Below, piece after piece: positions 60,444 through 64,000 of a stretch of DNA of 64,000 nucleotides. This DNA is from an uncultured Flavobacteriaceae bacterium (GTDB taxonomy: Bacteria; Bacteroidota; Bacteroidia; Flavobacteriales; Flavobacteriaceae), in the NCBI GenBank assembly GCA_947493175.1, contig CANLQD010000005.1, positions 306,342 to 370,341 of the forward strand, written 5' to 3'. Within the stretch, counting starts at the first letter, position 1. Every line of letters begins with the position of its first letter. Position numbers and translations under genes: made by a program. The notes under the pieces were generated by a model, which was not told where the DNA came from, ran no database searches, and was given only the letters and a program-made list of their open reading frames with translations.

Positions 60444-62276
60444 CTACTGCACCACCTTCACCAACACCACCCAATCTTGTTTTTCCGAACCGGGAGGCAG
60501 CCCCAACGCCGCTTTTGCACCACCTTGAATCTTTTTAACGCTACCGGTCTGTAATTCCCCACCTTGCAAGGGATCGAACCATTGCACCGTGAATTCGCCC
60601 TGAACGGAACTTAAATCAATACGATATTCTTTGGAATCTGGCAGGTAAACGGCATATACGGTTCCTGGTTTTCTAAAACAGTAAGCATCTTTGGAATTGA
60701 TCAACGAATGCTCGGGTTCCATTTCCCAATACGGTAAATGGTTTTCAAAAAAGTTCATGGCATGGTGGGTAAGTTCCCATAGGCGATCGGTAGTACGCCA
60801 ATCCTCCGTGTTTAGATCGTTGTATTTGTTTCGGGCCCCATAGTACCATTCTACCCCTGCAGCACCGGATAAAAGAGTTCCCCAGAGTACATACCTTCTT
60901 AAAGTATCATGCTCGGGAGTAACACTGTCAGGGACAGCACCTGTATGCCACATGCCTATTTCATCCATGGTGATCATCCAATCATGACCGGTTTCCTTAG
61001 CCCTTTTTTTCCAAGTCTCCACTACTTCTGTGGCCCCTTCCCGCTTATCGACCTGAAGGGAGAGCCCATCCAAGGCCTTAAACCCAACTATCGAATCGAG
61101 CACATCGCTACGGGCCGGTTCATGGGAATGGGTATGCAACAAAATTGGGTGATTATAGGGGTCTATATCATTTAGAAAGGTCGTCATTGCCTTTCGTTGT
61201 GCATCGTTCTGCGCTATGGGTGTAAAATCGGCAGGACCGTTCTCCTCCCCTAAATTGAATTTTAGCGCCAAATGATGTCCAAAACGAGCCATCAACTCCC
61301 TCAAATAGAGCTGTCGCATGGCTCCAGTATCTCCCCCATCGAGCATGGTCTCATTTTCTGTTTCCTGCAATACCATGTGCAACAACAAACCTTTCGACTG
61401 CATGTGTTGAAATACGATTTCCCATTGGGCCAGTTTGCTTACATCAAAACGGGTGAAATCATCCGGGTCGGCATAGGGCCAAACATCCTTTCCATCTCCC
61501 AGGATATTCATCGACAGGAAGTAGACGGCATTCATTCCTTTGGACGAGAGGTAGTTCAACGCACCTATCAATCCTTTTCCCTTCCCATTCTGCCAAGTGG
61601 GGTCACCTTCTTTCCAATCACCGACATGCGGTGCGTAGGCATGAATGGTATCGTTGGTTTTCGCCTCGCCCTCCGAAGTGGAAATCTGCATGCGGTAGGT
61701 ACCGTCAAAATCCGAATACGCCAACAGGTTTTCGGGGCTATCAGCACCTCCTTTTAACCAATAATCCCCTGAATCCTTAAATCGAAAATACCCGTTCGAG
61801 GTGATGAGCCGTCCGTTTGCTCGAAAGTCTGGTGCTTTCTTATCAGAGGCCACGACCAAAAAAGCTCCGCTAGCATTCGTAATCTCTACAGGCTCCCCCA
61901 TTCCCACTTCCTCTGTAAGCGCAATGGAATCTCCCTTTTTTAGTTGTGCGGTATACGTCCACTCCCCTACCTGATCCGGTGTGAAGCGTACTCGCCATAC
62001 ATTGCCCGAGTCGGCACTGGTTTCGGCGGCATCCCCATCTGCGGCGTAAAAACCACGAACGGTCAGGTCTGAACCTGCGTGCTTGAATTCAACCTGTAGC
62101 CGATAATCCAAAAATGGGTTTACCGTCGCCTTTTCAGAAGTCTGTGGACCCTCAAAATCAAGGGTTATCGTATGCCATTGTTGGTATTCCTGTAAGGGAA
62201 TCTCCTTTTTCTTTTCAGCGCAAGAGCCAATGAGAAGTGCCAGCAATACGTATCTATACAATTGATATACTTTCAA
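60444..62276 (-). CDS. DUF5060 lipoprotein, probable glycoside hydrolase
   Basis: 610 residues from TTG 62276, which gives a normal lipoprotein signal (KVYQLYRYVLLALLIGSC). ATG 62330 would put 36 residues before the lipobox and overlap the upstream gene by 43 bases. DUF5060 beta domain first (WHTITLDFEGPQTSEKATVN), a TIM-barrel-like middle part (GMNAVYFLSMNILGDGKDVW, KFNLGEENGPADF with likely acid, MITMDEIGMWH with likely nucleophile) and a C-terminal beta domain. Such proteins degrade plant or algal polysaccharides; substrate cannot be assigned. Confidence 0.85.
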   Translation of the reverse strand: MKVYQLYRYVLLALLIGSCAEKKKEIPLQEYQQWHTITLDFEGPQTSEKATVNPFLDYRLQVEFKHAGSDLTVRGFYAADGDAAETSADSGNVWRVRFTPDQVGEWTYTAQLKKGDSIALTEEVGMGEPVEITNASGAFLVVASDKKAPDFRANGRLITSNGYFRFKDSGDYWLKGGADSPENLLAYSDFDGTYRMQISTSEGEAKTNDTIHAYAPHVGDWKEGDPTWQNGKGKGLIGALNYLSSKGMNAVYFLSMNILGDGKDVWPYADPDDFTRFDVSKLAQWEIVFQHMQSKGLLLHMVLQETENETMLDGGDTGAMRQLYLRELMARFGHHLALKFNLGEENGPADFTPIAQNDAQRKAMTTFLNDIDPYNHPILLHTHSHEPARSDVLDSIVGFKALDGLSLQVDKREGATEVVETWKKRAKETGHDWMITMDEIGMWHTGAVPDSVTPEHDTLRRYVLWGTLLSGAAGVEWYYGARNKYNDLNTEDWRTTDRLWELTHHAMNFFENHLPYWEMEPEHSLINSKDAYCFRKPGTVYAVYLPDSKEYRIDLSSVQGEFTVQWFDPLQGGELQTGSVKKIQGGAKAALGLPPGSEKQDWVVLVKVVQ

Positions 62277-62287
62277 AATATGTTGGT

Positions 62288-62902
62288 TTAAGTTGATTTT
62301 AAATTGTGAAAACTTACGAAGCAGACCCAAGATAAGATACTTACCTCAATGATCCGTTGATACAAACCCTTTAAAGATCCGTCCCCATCTGCAAATAAAA
62401 GTACAACAAAAGAGAATGCGATACCACCTGCGACGAGCGAGAACATAGCCAATTTTTGATGGTCTTTTTCTTTTTGAAATAAGAATCCGATGCTTGCTAT
62501 ACAAAAAGGCACTATCATATACGTTAGGGTTCCGGTTAGCTGATGCACTATTTGCGAGATACTCGGATTTCCTTCCGCAGTAACACATCCTATATCACAA
62601 GGAAAATATCCCGTTATCATGGTGCCCAAACCGTAAAAGATGGCGAACATGACAAAAGCTGTTTTTAGTGGTTTTGACTTTGCTAAGGCCATGGAAGCAA
62701 GAAAGCCAAAAAGCGCTAGGAACACGCCACTTATCACATACGCATATTGAAGAAATACAGCGTTTGGCATTCCTGTAGCATAGCTCTCACTGATAAATTG
62801 ACTCCATTGACTATAGCCTTCTAAGCCGAAAGTACCATAGACTGCGGCAAAAACGAAGATAACAGCACCCAATAAGCCAACCACGGATATAATTATTCTC
62901 AT
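62288..62902 (-). CDS. DUF998 membrane protein
   Basis: 204 residues, six helices, with the family pattern GYFPCDIGC followed by SISQIVHQLTGTLTY. Function unknown. Twelve bases after the YdjM-like gene on the same strand and followed within 11 bases by the DUF5060 gene. Confidence 0.88.
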   Translation of the reverse strand: MRIIISVVGLLGAVIFVFAAVYGTFGLEGYSQWSQFISESYATGMPNAVFLQYAYVISGVFLALFGFLASMALAKSKPLKTAFVMFAIFYGLGTMITGYFPCDIGCVTAEGNPSISQIVHQLTGTLTYMIVPFCIASIGFLFQKEKDHQKLAMFSLVAGGIAFSFVVLLFADGDGSLKGLYQRIIEVSILSWVCFVSFHNLKST

Positions 62903-62914
62903 TGTTCAAATATA

Positions 62915-63916
62915 TCAATTACCCCAAATTCGTATCCAGAGGGCAGAAAGTAACCGTTTGGCATCGGTATCGTATTTGGGTGTTTCTAGAATCATTACAC
63001 CGCCATTCGTTTTTTGCAGTTCGTAGCTAAAGACGAAGCGGGTCTCTTCAGAATCCAGGCTTAGCAAGCCAAATCGCAAATCGTTCAAAAACAACTGGTC
63101 ATCCCTTTTTGTAACGGTATACCAATTCTCGGTAATATTTATCAAACGCTTTACCTTCTGATGGGTACGGAGGTCCCCAAGCCATTCGTGATTTTTAGGG
63201 TAGCGAATAAATTGTATTTCCCCCGAATCGAAAAAAGAATAGTTACCGATCAAATACGCATCCCCAGTATCTATATTAGCGGTCCATAAGATACTGTTCA
63301 TGGGGGTCGGCCGCGTATCTATCTGTTGGTAGGCAATTCCCTGCCGTTCTAGACTTTTGGTAAATTGCCGGTACGAAATACCTTTTAACACTAACGTCAA
63401 TACAAGGTAGGCGCTACTCATAATGATTCCTAGTGTATTGTACTTTTTCCTTTTTGGAGCGGTTCTTTTTTGAAGCATTGCCAATACAAGGCATATTAGA
63501 AACGGAATTGTATACAACGGATCGATCACAAAAACACTCTGAAAGGCCAAACGCACGTCAAAAGGCCAAAAGAGTTGTGTGCCCCATGTGGTGAAGGCGT
63601 CCAAGACCGGATGGGTAAACAGCCCCCAAAAGAAAAGCCATGACCAATCTTTCCAACTGGCTTCTTGTTTTCTTTCGAGCTTCCAAACCAACCATCCCAA
63701 AAGGGGTGCAAGTAGGATGCTGAAAACGATGGAGTGACTGAAACCGCGATGCCATTCAATGGCCGTTACAGTATCGGTCACATACCTTACTAGCACATCC
63801 AAATCGGGAATAGTCCCTGCAATGGCGCCATACAATGGAGCTTTGTTCCCAACCTTTTTACCTAGGACCGCTTCGCCAACGGCGGCTCCTAATACAATTT
63901 GTGTTAATGAATCCAT
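62915..63916 (-). CDS. YdjM-like membrane-bound metal-dependent hydrolase
   Basis: 333 residues. N-terminal half is the YdjM/LexA-binding family: MDSLTQIVLGAAVGEAVLG, PDLDVL, HRGFSHS (metal ligands) and THPVLDAFTTWGTQLFWPF, with several membrane helices. The C-terminal 140 residues form a beta-rich extracytoplasmic domain. The start codon lies seven bases from an 11-copy heptamer repeat that occupies its upstream region. Confidence 0.9.
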   Translation of the reverse strand: MDSLTQIVLGAAVGEAVLGKKVGNKAPLYGAIAGTIPDLDVLVRYVTDTVTAIEWHRGFSHSIVFSILLAPLLGWLVWKLERKQEASWKDWSWLFFWGLFTHPVLDAFTTWGTQLFWPFDVRLAFQSVFVIDPLYTIPFLICLVLAMLQKRTAPKRKKYNTLGIIMSSAYLVLTLVLKGISYRQFTKSLERQGIAYQQIDTRPTPMNSILWTANIDTGDAYLIGNYSFFDSGEIQFIRYPKNHEWLGDLRTHQKVKRLINITENWYTVTKRDDQLFLNDLRFGLLSLDSEETRFVFSYELQKTNGGVMILETPKYDTDAKRLLSALWIRIWGN

Positions 63917-63923
63917 TTGTCGA

Positions 63924-64000
63924 GTTCAAGGTTCAAGGTTCAAGGTTCAAGGTTCAAGGTTCAAGGTTCAAGGTTCAAGGTTCAAGGTTCAAGGTTCAAG
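63924..64000. repeat. GTTCAAG heptamer tandem repeat, at least 11 copies
   Basis: Perfect 7-bp repeat filling 63924-64000 and running off the window. It lies immediately upstream of the YdjM-like gene (minus strand, unit CTTGAAC), in the place of its promoter or leader. No spacers, hence not CRISPR. Confidence 0.97.

Noticed and set aside
63924..64000. CRISPR array
   Set aside because: The 7-bp unit repeats directly without spacers, and no cas gene is present.

Overview
The window comes from a member of the Bacteroidota, almost certainly the family Flavobacteriaceae. The evidence is TAnnTTTG-type -7 promoter elements, few Shine-Dalgarno sites, a Bacteroidetes-type tra gene set (TraE to TraN), BtgA and DUF5712 mobilization proteins, and GldL-like membrane proteins. 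No ribosomal RNA or housekeeping marker allows a closer placement.

About 1-52,100 is the inside and right-hand part of an integrative and conjugative element (ICE). Its left end and its integrase lie outside the window. (a) 1-14,862 is a copper/silver block: RND pump (cut by the left edge), outer-membrane channel, HMA-AraC regulator, multicopper oxidase fused to a CopB-like barrel, two small periplasmic metal or haem proteins, CopA ATPase, DUF2911, PepSY and DUF305 proteins, and a CusB adaptor. (b) 14,916-24,773 is a divalent-metal (Co/Zn/Cd type) block: DUF6660 protein, RND pump fused to its own TolC channel, adaptor, two CDF-like transporters, a Fur-family regulator and a ZntA-like ATPase. 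(c) 24,853-26,261 is a short asparaginase-domain protein with a membrane LuxR-type regulator. (d) 26,300-29,359 is the ICE control and replication block: RteC flanked by CCGTA/TACGG dyads, an excisionase-like HTH protein, a replication-initiator-like protein and a DnaC-like ATPase. (e) 29,377-30,645 is a minus-strand mercury uptake operon (ArsR, MerTP, GDCCVxC protein) without MerA. (f) 30,791-38,816 is an amidase and the mating apparatus. (g) 38,826-42,913 is a two-gene cargo, a PHP-ATPase and an AlbA_2/ATPase regulator, placed between the two halves of the transfer module; it is the best candidate here for an undescribed, possibly defensive, system. (h) 43,025-51,911 is the mobilization and maintenance block on the minus strand: coupling ATPase, relaxase, BtgA protein, likely oriT, SSB, DUF932, an orphan ParB and small proteins, several sharing a leader motif.

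A tRNA-Leu(TAG) at 52,126-52,207 has its 3' end facing the ICE and is the presumed attachment gene. Upstream lie tandem copies of its 5' half. From 52,533 to the right edge is ordinary chromosome: a dipeptidase, PhnA, a GldL-like tandem pair, a BlaI/M56 pair with three clear operators, DUF4407, a DUF5060 lipoprotein, DUF998, and a YdjM-like membrane protein preceded by an 11-copy heptamer repeat that runs off the window.

The most striking details are a 72-bp insertion with an 8-bp duplication inside the signal peptide of the CusC-like channel, the palindrome CGCTTTCGCGAAAGCG repeatedly used as an in-frame AFAKA module, a duplicated structured leader flanking parB, and a 163-bp hairpin element just upstream of a membrane protein gene.
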